Positions 23,436 through 31,649 of a DNA stretch of 54,017 bases are shown here, piece after piece. The notes under the pieces are model-generated. The model worked only from the letters and a program-made list of their open reading frames with translations. It was not told the origin of the DNA and did not search any database. Source of the DNA: an uncultured Saprospiraceae bacterium (lineage in GTDB: Bacteria > Bacteroidota > Bacteroidia > Chitinophagales > Saprospiraceae). Location: NCBI GenBank assembly GCA_937980645.1, contig CALJPQ010000009.1, positions 1-54,017 of the forward strand, in the 5' to 3' direction. Each line of letters starts with the position of its first letter. Within the stretch, counting starts at the first letter, position 1. A program made the translations under genes and the position numbers.

Positions 23436-24362
23436 ATGGCGCAGGCTATGGCAACACCGACAGGCTCCGGATTTTTTATAGGCCGCTTTCAGGTATATGA
23501 GCTGAATGCCGTGCACGAACGGCTCATCGAACAGCTGTGGAACAAACACGAGCGCGTGTACGTGGTGATTTGTTCCAACCCGGCACCCAGCCTGACCAAC
23601 CCGCTGGATTGGGAGCTGCGCAAGGCGCTGTTCGCCGAGCGCTACGGTGACGCCATTGAGATTATCGAGATGCCCGACCTGCCCGACGACCGCGTCTGGA
23701 GCCAGGAACTCGACCGACGCATCCTGGAACTGCGCCCGCCCCGGCCTATTGCGCTGTACGGCTCGGAAGACCGTTTTGTCACGCTCTACTCCGGCCAGTT
23801 TCCGGCCGAGCCGATGGAAGCCGTCCTGGAGGATGTTTTGGCGGCCATGAACCCCACCGGCATTACCTCCTTGCGCGACTTTTGCGCCGGCGCTATTTAC
23901 GGCGCCATGCGCCGCTACCCGACGGTGTACCCGACGGTGGACATCGCCCTGTTCAGCCCGGATTACCGCCATGTTCTGCTGGCGCGCAAAGCAAACGAAA
24001 CCGGCCTGCGCTTCCCGGGTGGTTTTGTGGACCCGGAAGACGAAAGCTACGAAGAGGCTGCTCTACGCGAATTGGAAGAGGAGTGCGGTGAATTGGAAAT
24101 AGACAACTTTACATACTTAGGCTCGCAACGCATAGACGACTGGCGCTATCGCAATACGCCCGACGCCGTCATGAGCCACCTATACGCCTGCACGCTGACG
24201 AGCGGCGAACCTGAGGCCAGCGATGATATCATGGAAGTGTTGTGGTACGATATGCGTCGGCTCGATGCCTCCCAACTGATTGCCGAGCACCGACCGTTGT
24301 TCGATTTATTGCTCCCCTATTGGGAGGAGCAAATAGAGGCGCCGGGCGGTTCATCGCGTTAG
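23436..24362 (+). CDS. Nucleotidyltransferase-Nudix fusion (NMN adenylyltransferase/ADP-ribose pyrophosphatase type)
   Basis: This 308-residue protein has an N-terminal nucleotidyltransferase-like domain (about 10-165) and a C-terminal Nudix domain (about 165-300). The Nudix signature is visible as GGFVDPEDES followed by RELEEECG. In the first domain GRFQ (16-19) is kept, but the HxxH nucleotide-binding motif reads NAVH (24-27), with the first His replaced by Asn. A late conserved segment (RDFCAGAIYGAMRRYPTVYP) matches the fusion family. Fusions of this type recycle NAD: one domain makes NAD from NMN and ATP, the other hydrolyses ADP-ribose-like compounds. The Asn change may weaken the first activity. 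The 3' end overlaps that of purA by 12 bases. Confidence 0.85.
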   Translation: MAQAMATPTGSGFFIGRFQVYELNAVHERLIEQLWNKHERVYVVICSNPAPSLTNPLDWELRKALFAERYGDAIEIIEMPDLPDDRVWSQELDRRILELRPPRPIALYGSEDRFVTLYSGQFPAEPMEAVLEDVLAAMNPTGITSLRDFCAGAIYGAMRRYPTVYPTVDIALFSPDYRHVLLARKANETGLRFPGGFVDPEDESYEEAALRELEEECGELEIDNFTYLGSQRIDDWRYRNTPDAVMSHLYACTLTSGEPEASDDIMEVLWYDMRRLDASQLIAEHRPLFDLLLPYWEEQIEAPGGSSR

Positions 24363-25619
24363 CAGCTGGTCGCGCCCCGGGCCTAGCGATACCATGCGAA
24401 TAGGGACGCCCACCAGCGCCTCTACATCCTCTACATAAGCTTGGGCTGCCGGTGGCAACTGGTTGAAGGTGTTAACTCCCCTAAGGTCGCTCTGCCAGGA
24501 GGGGTACTTTTTCAACACGGGTTCGATGGCGGTGTGGCACAGGTCATAGGGCAGGCGGTCTGTCTGCTGGTCGTGGTAGCGGTAGTGGGTGGCTACGGCG
24601 ATTTCGGGCATCAGGCCCAGCACGTCCAGTTTGGTCAAGCATAGTTCTGTGGCGCCAGTCAGCTGGATGGTGTAACGCAGCTGCGGCACATCGAGCCATC
24701 CACATCGGCGGGGGCGTCCGGTAGTGGCGCCGAATTCGCCGCCGGCCTGGCGGAGTTGGTCGCCCAAGTCGTTGGTCAGTTCGGTAGGGAAAGGGCCGCT
24801 GCCCACGCGGGTACAGTAGGCTTTGGAGATACCGATGACCTGACCGATGCGGTGCGGCGCTACGCCTAAGCCGGTGCAGACACCGGCGGTTACGGTGTTG
24901 GACGAGGTAACGAAAGGATAGGTGCCGAAGTCAATGTCGAGCATGGCTCCCTGGGCGCCTTCGGCCAGCACGCGCTTACCGTCGTTGAGGGTATCGTTGA
25001 GGTAGTACTCACCGTCCACAAAGGGCAGGGTACGCAGGGCATTGAGGCTGGCAAACCACTCTGCTTCGGCGCCGTCGAGGTCGAAAGCAACGGGCGGATA
25101 CAGGCGCAGCAGTTCTAAGTGTTTGTTTTTGAGAGTTTCGTAGCGCTCGCGGAAGTCGGACAGCTCCACATCGCCCAGCCGCAGGCCGTTGCGGCCGGTT
25201 TTGTCCATGTAGGTGGGGCCGATGCCTTTAAGGGTGGAGCCGATTTTAGCCTGGCCCTTATGGGCTTCGCTGGCCATATCTAACCACCGATGGGTGGGCA
25301 GGATGAGGTGCGCCTTTCGAGCCAGCAGCAGGCGGTTGCGGTAGTCCACACCGCTGCGGTCGAGGTGCTCCAGTTCGCGGCGCAAGACGATGGGGTCGAG
25401 TACAACGCCATTGCCGATGAGGTTAGTGATGTGCGGGCGGAAAATACCGGAGGGCACTGTGTGCAGCACGTATTTCTGGCCGTCGAGGTGGAGGGTATGC
25501 CCGGCATTAGGGCCGCCCTGGAATCGTGCCACTACGTCGTAGCGTTCGGCTAAGTAGTCCACAATTTTACCTTTGCCCTCGTCGCCCCACTGCAGGCCGA
25601 GGATGACGTCTATTTTCAT
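24351..25619 (-). CDS. purA: Adenylosuccinate synthetase
   Basis: This 422-residue enzyme joins IMP and aspartate using GTP, the first committed step to AMP. The start at 25619 gives the exact family N-terminus, MKIDVILGLQWGDEGKGKIVDY, with the GTP-binding loop GDEGKGK and catalytic Asp. NAGHTL follows with the catalytic His. Further landmarks are GSTLKGIGPTYMDK, EGAQGAMLDIDFGTYPFVTSS, and TTGRPRRCGWLD near residue 305. The open frame extends 237 codons further upstream, but that part does not look like protein and reads back across the next gene. A TACCTTTG box lies 73 bases upstream on the minus strand, back to back with the promoter of DUF4271. The gene is convergent with, and overlaps by 12 bases, the Nudix fusion gene. 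Confidence 0.96.
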   Translation of the reverse strand: MKIDVILGLQWGDEGKGKIVDYLAERYDVVARFQGGPNAGHTLHLDGQKYVLHTVPSGIFRPHITNLIGNGVVLDPIVLRRELEHLDRSGVDYRNRLLLARKAHLILPTHRWLDMASEAHKGQAKIGSTLKGIGPTYMDKTGRNGLRLGDVELSDFRERYETLKNKHLELLRLYPPVAFDLDGAEAEWFASLNALRTLPFVDGEYYLNDTLNDGKRVLAEGAQGAMLDIDFGTYPFVTSSNTVTAGVCTGLGVAPHRIGQVIGISKAYCTRVGSGPFPTELTNDLGDQLRQAGGEFGATTGRPRRCGWLDVPQLRYTIQLTGATELCLTKLDVLGLMPEIAVATHYRYHDQQTDRLPYDLCHTAIEPVLKKYPSWQSDLRGVNTFNQLPPAAQAYVEDVEALVGVPIRMVSLGPGRDQLLTR

Positions 25620-25691
25620 AAAAAACGATGAGAAGGCGGGCACGTTGGCCCTGGAAAGGAAAGGAAAACGACATAGGCGTTTTGAGCGGCC

Positions 25692-25699
25692 CAAAGGTA
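25692..25699 (-). promoter_or_regulatory. -7 promoter box for purA
   Basis: TACCTTTG on the minus strand, 73 bases upstream of the purA ATG. It is one half of a closely spaced divergent pair with 25724-25731. Confidence 0.55.
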
Positions 25700-25723
25700 G
25701 GCAAAGAAGTCGGGGCAGCATAA

Positions 25724-25731
25724 TACCTTTG
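25724..25731 (+). promoter_or_regulatory. -7 promoter box for the DUF4271 gene
   Basis: TACCTTTG ends five bases before the ATG at 25737, so transcription would start at or within a few bases of the start codon. This predicts a leaderless or nearly leaderless mRNA. Confidence 0.55.
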
Positions 25732-25736
25732 CCCCC

Positions 25737-26657
25737 ATGCGATGCCGGAGCTTGCTTGTGCTGTTGTTTGCTCATCTGCTGGTTGGGTTGCATGCTCAAC
25801 GCGCATCGCTCAATCCTTTTGATATCGAGGCGCGCCTGCCGAAGCAGGCTCTGGAGGCCTCTGACGCACCGGCATCGCTCGCGCACTCGGAAGTGGCGGC
25901 CAATCCGTTCAATGTTGTACCTCATCGCCGGGCTGACGCCGCTGTGCGAACGGATCCACCAGCGGCTCTGCAGCCGGTGCAGGAAATCGCTACGCGGAGT
26001 GCCTTTGGGCCTTCCCTGTCCGAGGAAAATATCTTCTGGTTGTTGGTCGTCTTGCTGGCCTTTTTGGCGTTCGCCGTTGCTTCCAAGCGCGACATCGTCG
26101 TCAAGTCCTGGCGGGCTTTTCTCAACGACAATGCCCTCAATGTGGCCCTTCGCGAAGCCAGCGGCCTCATCGGCAGCACGCCCTATTACCTGCTCTACGC
26201 CAGTTTCTTGCTCAATGCCGGCATGTTTGTGTTCCTCATCGCCCGGCATTTCAACCCGGAAACCTTCAATCGTATTGGCTTCCTGATACTCTGCCTTTTG
26301 GGCACACCGTTGCTCTTTATCGGTAAACACACCCTGCTGTATCTGATAGGTAGCCTTTTCCCGCTGCAGGCCGAAATGCGCCGTTACAACTTCCTCATCA
26401 TGCTGTTCAACTGCGTGCTTGGCCTTTTCCTCATGCCCTTCAATTTCCTGTTGGCCAACCAGCGCCCATATAGCGGTTTCTTAGTGTTCTGGTTGCTGGC
26501 TTTAGCCGGCATTTTTTACCTCTATCGCTATTTGCGCGCCAGCGCCATTGCGAGCAAATTTTTGCCTCAGCATCTCTTCCACTTTTTGCTGTACCTTTGC
26601 AGCGTCGAATTGGCCCCGGTGCTCATACTGGTGAAATGGGCCGTCGGCTCTTCTTAA
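25737..26657 (+). CDS. DUF4271 membrane protein
   Basis: This 306-residue protein has a signal peptide (LLVLLFAHLLVGLHAQ), a disordered segment of about 75 residues, and then six to seven membrane spans from about residue 100 on. The closing HFLLYLCSVELAPVLILVKW is the hallmark of DUF4271, a Bacteroidota family of unknown function. In many genomes of this phylum the gene sits directly upstream of hemD, as here, with 137 bases between them, which suggests a link to haem or uroporphyrinogen metabolism that has not been explained. The ATG is immediately downstream of a promoter box, so the message may be leaderless. Confidence 0.9.
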   Translation: MRCRSLLVLLFAHLLVGLHAQRASLNPFDIEARLPKQALEASDAPASLAHSEVAANPFNVVPHRRADAAVRTDPPAALQPVQEIATRSAFGPSLSEENIFWLLVVLLAFLAFAVASKRDIVVKSWRAFLNDNALNVALREASGLIGSTPYYLLYASFLLNAGMFVFLIARHFNPETFNRIGFLILCLLGTPLLFIGKHTLLYLIGSLFPLQAEMRRYNFLIMLFNCVLGLFLMPFNFLLANQRPYSGFLVFWLLALAGIFYLYRYLRASAIASKFLPQHLFHFLLYLCSVELAPVLILVKWAVGSS

Positions 26658-26794
26658 ACCGTTCGATAGCAGCAAGATGGTGTTTTTGAAACGAATGCCC
26701 AACACAATGCCAACTGTCCGACAATCCTTTGTATCGCCTGCCTCAGACCATTAATCCAAGAACTACTGAACCAGCATCTAAACACAGCTCCCAA

Positions 26795-27601
26795 ATGTCT
26801 GCTCCAGCCGTTCCTGCCCAGGAAGAAACGTACAAAAGAGTCCATAACATCCTCATTTCTCAGGCCGCTCCACCACCCACTCAGCGCCAACCTTACGAGG
26901 AATTGGAAAAGCGCTATGGCGTGCGTATTGACTTTGTGCCGTTCGTACAAGTAGAGGGCCTGACGGAAAAGGAATACCGTAAAAATCGCATCTACCCTTA
27001 CGATTATACCGCTATTGTTTTCACCAGCCGTACTGCGGTGGACCACTTCTTTCGCCTTTGCGCCGAATTGCGCATTAAAATGTCGGAAGAAACGCGATAT
27101 TTCTGTGCTAATGAGGGGATTGCCAACTATTTGCAGAAGTTCATCAACTTCCGCAAACGTCGCGTCTTTAACGGCGAACGCTCCATAGCCGACATGCGTT
27201 CTTACATTCAGCGCCACAAAAGCGAGCGGTTCTTCTTGCCGTGCAGCGACCAGGGTAATCCGGAGGTTACGCAGCTATTTGCTGAAATGAAGATACCCAT
27301 CCAGGAGGCAGTCATGTATCGTACGGTCAACACCGACCTGTCGCATCTGAAAGACATCAAGTACGATATTATTGCTTTCTTCTCAGCCCTGGAAATCAAA
27401 TCCATGTTCGACCAATTTCCAGATTTTAAGCAGGAAGACCGCCGCATCTGCGTCTTTGGCAAAGTCGCCCAAAAAGCAGTGGAGGAAAGCGGCCTGACCG
27501 TCAATATCTTTGCCGGCACGCCGGAGGCACCCTCTATCGCAGTAGCACTAGAGAATTACCTGAAAATCTCGAATAAAGACATCGCCAATGCGGCGCGCTG
27601 A
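26795..27601 (+). CDS. hemD: Uroporphyrinogen-III synthase
   Basis: This 268-residue protein, from the ATG that opens MSAPAVPAQEE, has the two-lobed layout of HemD, which closes hydroxymethylbilane into uroporphyrinogen III for haem and sirohaem. Recognisable features of the Bacteroidota branch are VHNILISQAAPP with PYEELEKRYGV in lobe one, YTAIVFTSRTAVDHFF, and in lobe two EAVMYRTVNTDLSHL, DIIAFFSALEIKSMF and ICVFGKVAQKAVEESG. HemD sequences are poorly conserved, so the call also leans on the DUF4271 gene upstream. An ATG at 26729 would add 22 residues that look non-coding. Confidence 0.88.
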   Translation: MSAPAVPAQEETYKRVHNILISQAAPPPTQRQPYEELEKRYGVRIDFVPFVQVEGLTEKEYRKNRIYPYDYTAIVFTSRTAVDHFFRLCAELRIKMSEETRYFCANEGIANYLQKFINFRKRRVFNGERSIADMRSYIQRHKSERFFLPCSDQGNPEVTQLFAEMKIPIQEAVMYRTVNTDLSHLKDIKYDIIAFFSALEIKSMFDQFPDFKQEDRRICVFGKVAQKAVEESGLTVNIFAGTPEAPSIAVALENYLKISNKDIANAAR

Positions 27602-27871
27602 GTATTGCTACACAGGAAGCCTGTATGACCCGTGTTAAGCAGGGGCGCCTGAGCTCTTTTCAACTGAAGGATAGAGATTTACTGTTGCTGTTTTCCAGCG
27701 TAAAAGAGAAATCTCTCGGCTCCTCTTCCATTGCGATTCAGCCTGCTTTGTATGTACTTGCGGTGAGTGGGAGGGGTATGCGTTCTTGATTCTGATACCG
27801 CAGGACACGCAACCCTCCAGCCGAAAGGGTCGTTTTACACATTGACTTGAACAAGTAAAAACATTATCGGC
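27602..27871. other. Intergenic region after hemD
   Basis: It contains an eight-base inverted repeat, AGAGATTT (27673-27680) with AAATCTCT (27709-27716), separated by 28 bases and without a T-run. No promoter box, open gene or RNA was recognised. Confidence 0.4.
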
Positions 27872-28909
27872 ATGGCTCTCCATTCGTCCAATCGTTGGAG
27901 TTGGGCCCTCGTGCTATTGGCTTTTATATTGGGGGTAACGATCTCATATTGGTATATGCGCGCTTTCGGTAGGCAGAGCAAACATAGTTGTGATTATCGC
28001 ATTACCCGGGTGGAGGGCTATGAGTGGATAAAGCCTTTGCTATCGGCTGAAGAAGAATGCGAGTCTAATGCCTATAATGCGTTAAAGCGTAGGTTGGTAG
28101 GTCAGATAGATAGCCTACGTAAGGCGGGTATGTTACAGGAAGTCTCAGTCTACTTGCGTTCTTTCGAGCAAGGAAAATGGATGGCATACAATGAAGATGC
28201 ACGCTATCACCCAGCTTCGCTTATGAAGGTGGCTTTGCTCATCTCGATGCTCAAATCTGCTGAGGTACAGCCTGGCTTATTGCAGCAGCGATTGGTTTAT
28301 GTGGCGCCACCTGAGGGTACTATACAACCTCAGTACTATTCTTTCCCGAGCATCGAGCCCGGCAAAGAGTACACCATTGCACAGTTGTTGGAGTACATGA
28401 TTGTTTATTCTGATAACCATGCCACCTGGCTATTAGCCAGCCGTCTAAACCCACAAAGTACTCCTAAGCTTTTTGCAGACATTGGCTTGGACGTCCTGGT
28501 AGAAGACAAAGAGCGTTTCACAATGTCCGTCACGGAAATGGGCACGCTTTTCAAAGTCATCTTTAACTCCTCCTATCTCAGCCCTGAGTCGTCGGAGTAT
28601 GCGGCCCGCCTTATGTCGCGATGTGCTTTTGCCGAGGGCTTCCGGAAGGGTTTGCCACCCAACGTCCGCCTATGGCATAAGTTTGGCGAATGGCGCTATA
28701 CCGGCCATCCTTACGAGTTGCACGAAGCAGGCGTTTTCTACGTAGAGGGTGCTCCTTATCTGGTCGTGATTATGACGCGCGGTACAAATACCGATCAGCA
28801 GGCCCAGAGCATTGCCCTGCTAACTCAAACAATTTACAGGTATGTGCTTCAGCAAACGGGCGGGGCAGAGCTGGGCTGGGTCGAACAGCAGCAGAAGACC
28901 GCTCCTTGA
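27872..28909 (+). CDS. Serine hydrolase of the class A beta-lactamase fold, membrane-anchored
   Basis: This 345-residue protein has an N-terminal membrane span or uncleaved signal (about 10-30, WALVLLAFILGVTISYWY). The active-site set of class A beta-lactamases and related peptidases follows: Ser116-Leu-Met-Lys119 in HPASLMKVAL, Ser180-Asp-Asn182 in YSDNHATW, and HKFGEW (270-272) in the place of the usual K-T/S-G triad. The Glu of the omega loop that deacylates true beta-lactamases is not evident, so a peptidase or esterase acting on cell wall or other substrates fits better than antibiotic resistance. The gene stands alone between hemD and recN. Confidence 0.82.
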   Translation: MALHSSNRWSWALVLLAFILGVTISYWYMRAFGRQSKHSCDYRITRVEGYEWIKPLLSAEEECESNAYNALKRRLVGQIDSLRKAGMLQEVSVYLRSFEQGKWMAYNEDARYHPASLMKVALLISMLKSAEVQPGLLQQRLVYVAPPEGTIQPQYYSFPSIEPGKEYTIAQLLEYMIVYSDNHATWLLASRLNPQSTPKLFADIGLDVLVEDKERFTMSVTEMGTLFKVIFNSSYLSPESSEYAARLMSRCAFAEGFRKGLPPNVRLWHKFGEWRYTGHPYELHEAGVFYVEGAPYLVVIMTRGTNTDQQAQSIALLTQTIYRYVLQQTGGAELGWVEQQQKTAP

Positions 28910-29048
28910 TATTGCCTGCAACAGCGAATTACTGACTACTTGCTGACACGTTCAGAGACCACAATGCGGTTTGGATGCTGCGGTGTATAGCCAACTAATG
29001 CTTCCCCCTGGTCAAGATAATGGGTGCGATAAGTTAAGGCTAAGCCTA

Positions 29049-30707
29049 TTAGCGGTTGCCGATGAGTTCCTGAGCGGTGGCTAAGGCGGCCTCGCTGGGC
29101 GGATCGCCGCTGAGCATGATGCCGATGGCGCGCACGCGCTCAGCAGCTCCCAAGGCGCGCAGGCGCGTAACCGTACGGCCGTTGTCCACCTCTTTGTACA
29201 CGAAATAGTGGCGGTCGGCGCAGGCCGCTATTTGTGGCGTGTGGGTGATGCTGATGACCTGGTGTCGGTTGCTCAGCTCGCGCAGGATGGCGCCCATGCG
29301 GCGCGAAACTTCACCGCTAACACCGGCGTCTATTTCGTCGAAGATCAGCGTGGGCAGCGGTATGGCTTCGGCCACGAGGCTTTTGGCACACAGGGTCAGG
29401 CGTGAGAGTTCGCCTCCAGAGGCCACGTCTTTAATGGGCAAAAAGCGGCTGCCCACGTTGGAAGCGAAGAGGAATTGTACGCGGTCGGCGCCGGTCGGCG
29501 TCAGGGCTTCGGCGGGCTGGATGTCCACCTTCAGGCGGGCATGTGGCATGGCCAATTGGGCCAGCAGGGCGTGCACTTTTTCCTCAAACGGTGCGGCCAC
29601 GCTTCGGCGGCGTTCGCTCAGGCGGGCGGCTTGTTGGCGCAAATGCTGCTCCTGTGCGGCAATGCGCTGCTCCAACTCGCTGATTTTGCCCCCCAAGTCG
29701 GTGAATTCGCCCAATCGGCGCTGGAGGTCTTCCTGCAGGCGCAACAGGGTGCCGACGTCGGGCAGGCCGTGTTTTTTCTGCAGGCGATATATGATGTTGA
29801 GCCGCTCCTGCACTTCGCTCATGCGCGCGGGGTCGTATTCCGTTTCTTCGCCGACTCGGAGGCAATCGCGAGCGACTTCCTGCAGCTCGGTCAGGGCGTT
29901 CTCCAAGCGTTCGCTGAGGCTGTCGAGTGCACCCGACAGGCGCCGCATAGGGCTGAGCGAGCGCGCAATGGCCTGCAGCTGGCCGATGATGCTGTTTTCG
30001 GCTTCCGACAGGTAGTGCCCTGCTGCGCCGTAGAGGCGCTTGATGTCTTCGGCGTTGCTCAGGCGGTTCAGTTCGGCCTCTAAGGCTTCCTGCTCTCCTT
30101 CCTGGAGGTGAGCCTGTTGCAGCTCCTCCCACTGGAACTGCAGGAAGTCCATCTCCTGAGCTGAGTGCTGGCTGCGCTCTATCAGTTCAGCCAGCAGACA
30201 TCGGTCGGACCGATATTGGCGGTAGCCTTGCTGGTATTCGGCCAGGGCGGCGCCGTTGTCGGCCAGCGCGTCGAGCATGCGCAGCTGGAAATTGACCTCG
30301 TGAATATCTAAGGTGTCAAATTGCTGGTGCAGGTCCACCAGTGCCTCCGTCAGGCGGCGCAGCACAGTGTTGTTGGCCGGCGTGTCGTTGACAAAAGCAC
30401 GGCTTTTGCCTGCGGGCGACAGCTCGCGCCGGATGACGACTTCGTCGTCGTAGTCCAGTTCGTTTTCTTCAAAAAAATCCTTCAAGTCGTAGCGGGCCAC
30501 GTCGAACCAAGCCTCTACGACGCATTTTTCGGCGTCGTTGTAAAAAATCTTCGTGTCGGCGCGCTCGCCCATGACCAACCCCAGCGCGCCTAGCAAGATG
30601 GACTTGCCCGCCCCCGTCTCGCCGGTGATGATGGTCAGGCGCTCAGAGAAGTCCAGCTCGGCGCGGTCAATCAGCGCATAGTTTCGGATGTGCAGGCGTT
30701 TCAACAT
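29049..30707 (-). CDS. recN: DNA repair protein RecN
   Basis: This 552-residue SMC-like ATPase acts in double-strand-break repair, where it helps bring DNA ends together. It starts MLKRLHIRNYALIDRAELDF with Walker A GETGAGKSILLGAL near residue 30. A long coiled-coil region runs from about 150 to 370. The C-terminal ATPase half has VASGGELSRLTLCAK (signature) and TLIFDEIDAGVSGEVSRRMG (Walker B). The ending HTPQIAACADRHYFVYKEV is also typical. Length is normal for the family. A TACTTTTG promoter box lies 35 bases upstream. SOS boxes were not looked for beyond reading; none was obvious. Confidence 0.96.
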   Translation of the reverse strand: MLKRLHIRNYALIDRAELDFSERLTIITGETGAGKSILLGALGLVMGERADTKIFYNDAEKCVVEAWFDVARYDLKDFFEENELDYDDEVVIRRELSPAGKSRAFVNDTPANNTVLRRLTEALVDLHQQFDTLDIHEVNFQLRMLDALADNGAALAEYQQGYRQYRSDRCLLAELIERSQHSAQEMDFLQFQWEELQQAHLQEGEQEALEAELNRLSNAEDIKRLYGAAGHYLSEAENSIIGQLQAIARSLSPMRRLSGALDSLSERLENALTELQEVARDCLRVGEETEYDPARMSEVQERLNIIYRLQKKHGLPDVGTLLRLQEDLQRRLGEFTDLGGKISELEQRIAAQEQHLRQQAARLSERRRSVAAPFEEKVHALLAQLAMPHARLKVDIQPAEALTPTGADRVQFLFASNVGSRFLPIKDVASGGELSRLTLCAKSLVAEAIPLPTLIFDEIDAGVSGEVSRRMGAILRELSNRHQVISITHTPQIAACADRHYFVYKEVDNGRTVTRLRALGAAERVRAIGIMLSGDPPSEAALATAQELIGNR

Positions 30708-30741
30708 GGCTTAACCCATAGCGTATTTGCCTCTCGCAGGG

Positions 30742-30749
30742 CAAAAGTA
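30742..30749 (-). promoter_or_regulatory. -7 promoter box for recN
   Basis: TACTTTTG on the minus strand, 35 bases upstream of the recN ATG at 30707. Confidence 0.5.
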
Positions 30750-30979
30750 GCCTGATTACGGCGGCTTAGAGGCGATTTTTTGCGTGCTGAACAGGAAATA
30801 GCCCAGCAGCTGCCTTGGCCCAGACGTCGTGAAACGCATCTTTTAGCAACGGCAAAACACTTGAGGCACCACACGTATTTTGGGCGCCTCCCATCAGACG
30901 GTACTCCATTGGTTAGAAAAGGCGCAAGTACTTCCCGTTCTTAAACGCGGCATCGCGCCGTAAAAGCAAAAGCCCTCTT

Positions 30980-31012
30980 GGAAATGGCTGGGTGGTACCC
31001 AGCAAGATTTCC
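30980..31012 (-). terminator. Nested hairpin after the SHOCT-domain gene
   Basis: GCTGGGT-ACC-ACCCAGC (inner stem 30987-31003) is enclosed by a second paired segment, GGAAAT with ATTTCC (30980-30985 and 31007-31012). On the minus strand a T-rich tract follows after a short gap. It lies 22 bases past the stop. Confidence 0.45.
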
Positions 31013-31034
31013 TGCCTTTCAGCCTTGTTCAGGC

Positions 31035-31529
31035 CTACAGTAGCTGTTTTTTAAAGGCCTCAAATTCCGTCTCTGTCAGCAGGCCAGCGTCGAGCAATTG
31101 CTTGAGTTTGAGCAGCTCGTCGGCAGACGAGACGCGCTGGGCTGCAGGTGGCGGTACCTGCAGGATGCGCTGCTCGGTGGCCGGGTCTATCAATTGCGAG
31201 CGGTTGTTCATGCAGAAGCGCACAAAGGCGCCCTGACTCACCATTAAGCGCACGGGGGCTGGCAGGAACTCGTAAGCCATACGGAAGGCCGCTTCCATGC
31301 GGCTATCGCCCATGGCATTAGTCAGGGCGTTCAGGTTGAGCAAGGGCAGCACCTTTTGCTGCAGGATACGCTGAAGTTCAGGCAGGTATGCATTCAGCGC
31401 ACCTGCATCCGCCAGGGCATGGCTGGCTGCATTTTTCAAGTCGGCCTGGGCTTTTTCGGCCTTTTCTTTCAGATGGGTGGCCTGCTCTTCGAGGTGGCTC
31501 TTCAGTTTGTCTTTTAAATTCTTGAGCAT
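31035..31529 (-). CDS. Unknown protein with C-terminal SHOCT domain
   Basis: This 164-residue protein starts with a charged helix rich in Lys, Glu and Ala (MLKNLKDKLKSHLEEQ), likely coiled coil to about residue 45. A hydrophobic middle follows (about 50-115). The end is ELLKLKQLLDAGLLTETEFEAFKKQLL-like: a SHOCT (short C-terminal) domain, a small helical hairpin often used for oligomerisation. No signal peptide or catalytic motif is visible. The open frame begins 22 codons earlier, but the start used gives the natural helix beginning. It is divergent from alaS 121 bases away, and its function is unknown. Confidence 0.72.
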   Translation of the reverse strand: MLKNLKDKLKSHLEEQATHLKEKAEKAQADLKNAASHALADAGALNAYLPELQRILQQKVLPLLNLNALTNAMGDSRMEAAFRMAYEFLPAPVRLMVSQGAFVRFCMNNRSQLIDPATEQRILQVPPPAAQRVSSADELLKLKQLLDAGLLTETEFEAFKKQLL

Positions 31530-31619
31530 GGCAAGCAGGTTGGGCTGTGGGCTGTGAAATTCGCCAAAAGATACCTTATCCGCCTTTAACCCCACTGCCT
31601 TTCCCTATTAAAAAGCCGC

Positions 31620-31627
31620 TACCTTTG
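31620..31627 (+). promoter_or_regulatory. -7 promoter box for alaS
   Basis: TACCTTTG lies 23 bases before the ATG at 31650, predicting a leader of about 15 bases. Confidence 0.55.
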
Positions 31628-31649
31628 CGCCGAAAAAAGCACATCCTGC

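Larger units (their letters stand above)
30708..31034. other. Intergenic region between recN and the SHOCT gene
   Basis: It holds the recN promoter box (30742-30749) and the nested hairpin at 30980-31012. Nothing else with coding or RNA character was recognised. Confidence 0.5.

Noticed and set aside
25620..26330. 237-codon upstream extension of purA
   Set aside because: It runs antisense through the DUF4271 gene and past the purA promoter box; PurA starts at MKIDVILGLQWGDEG.
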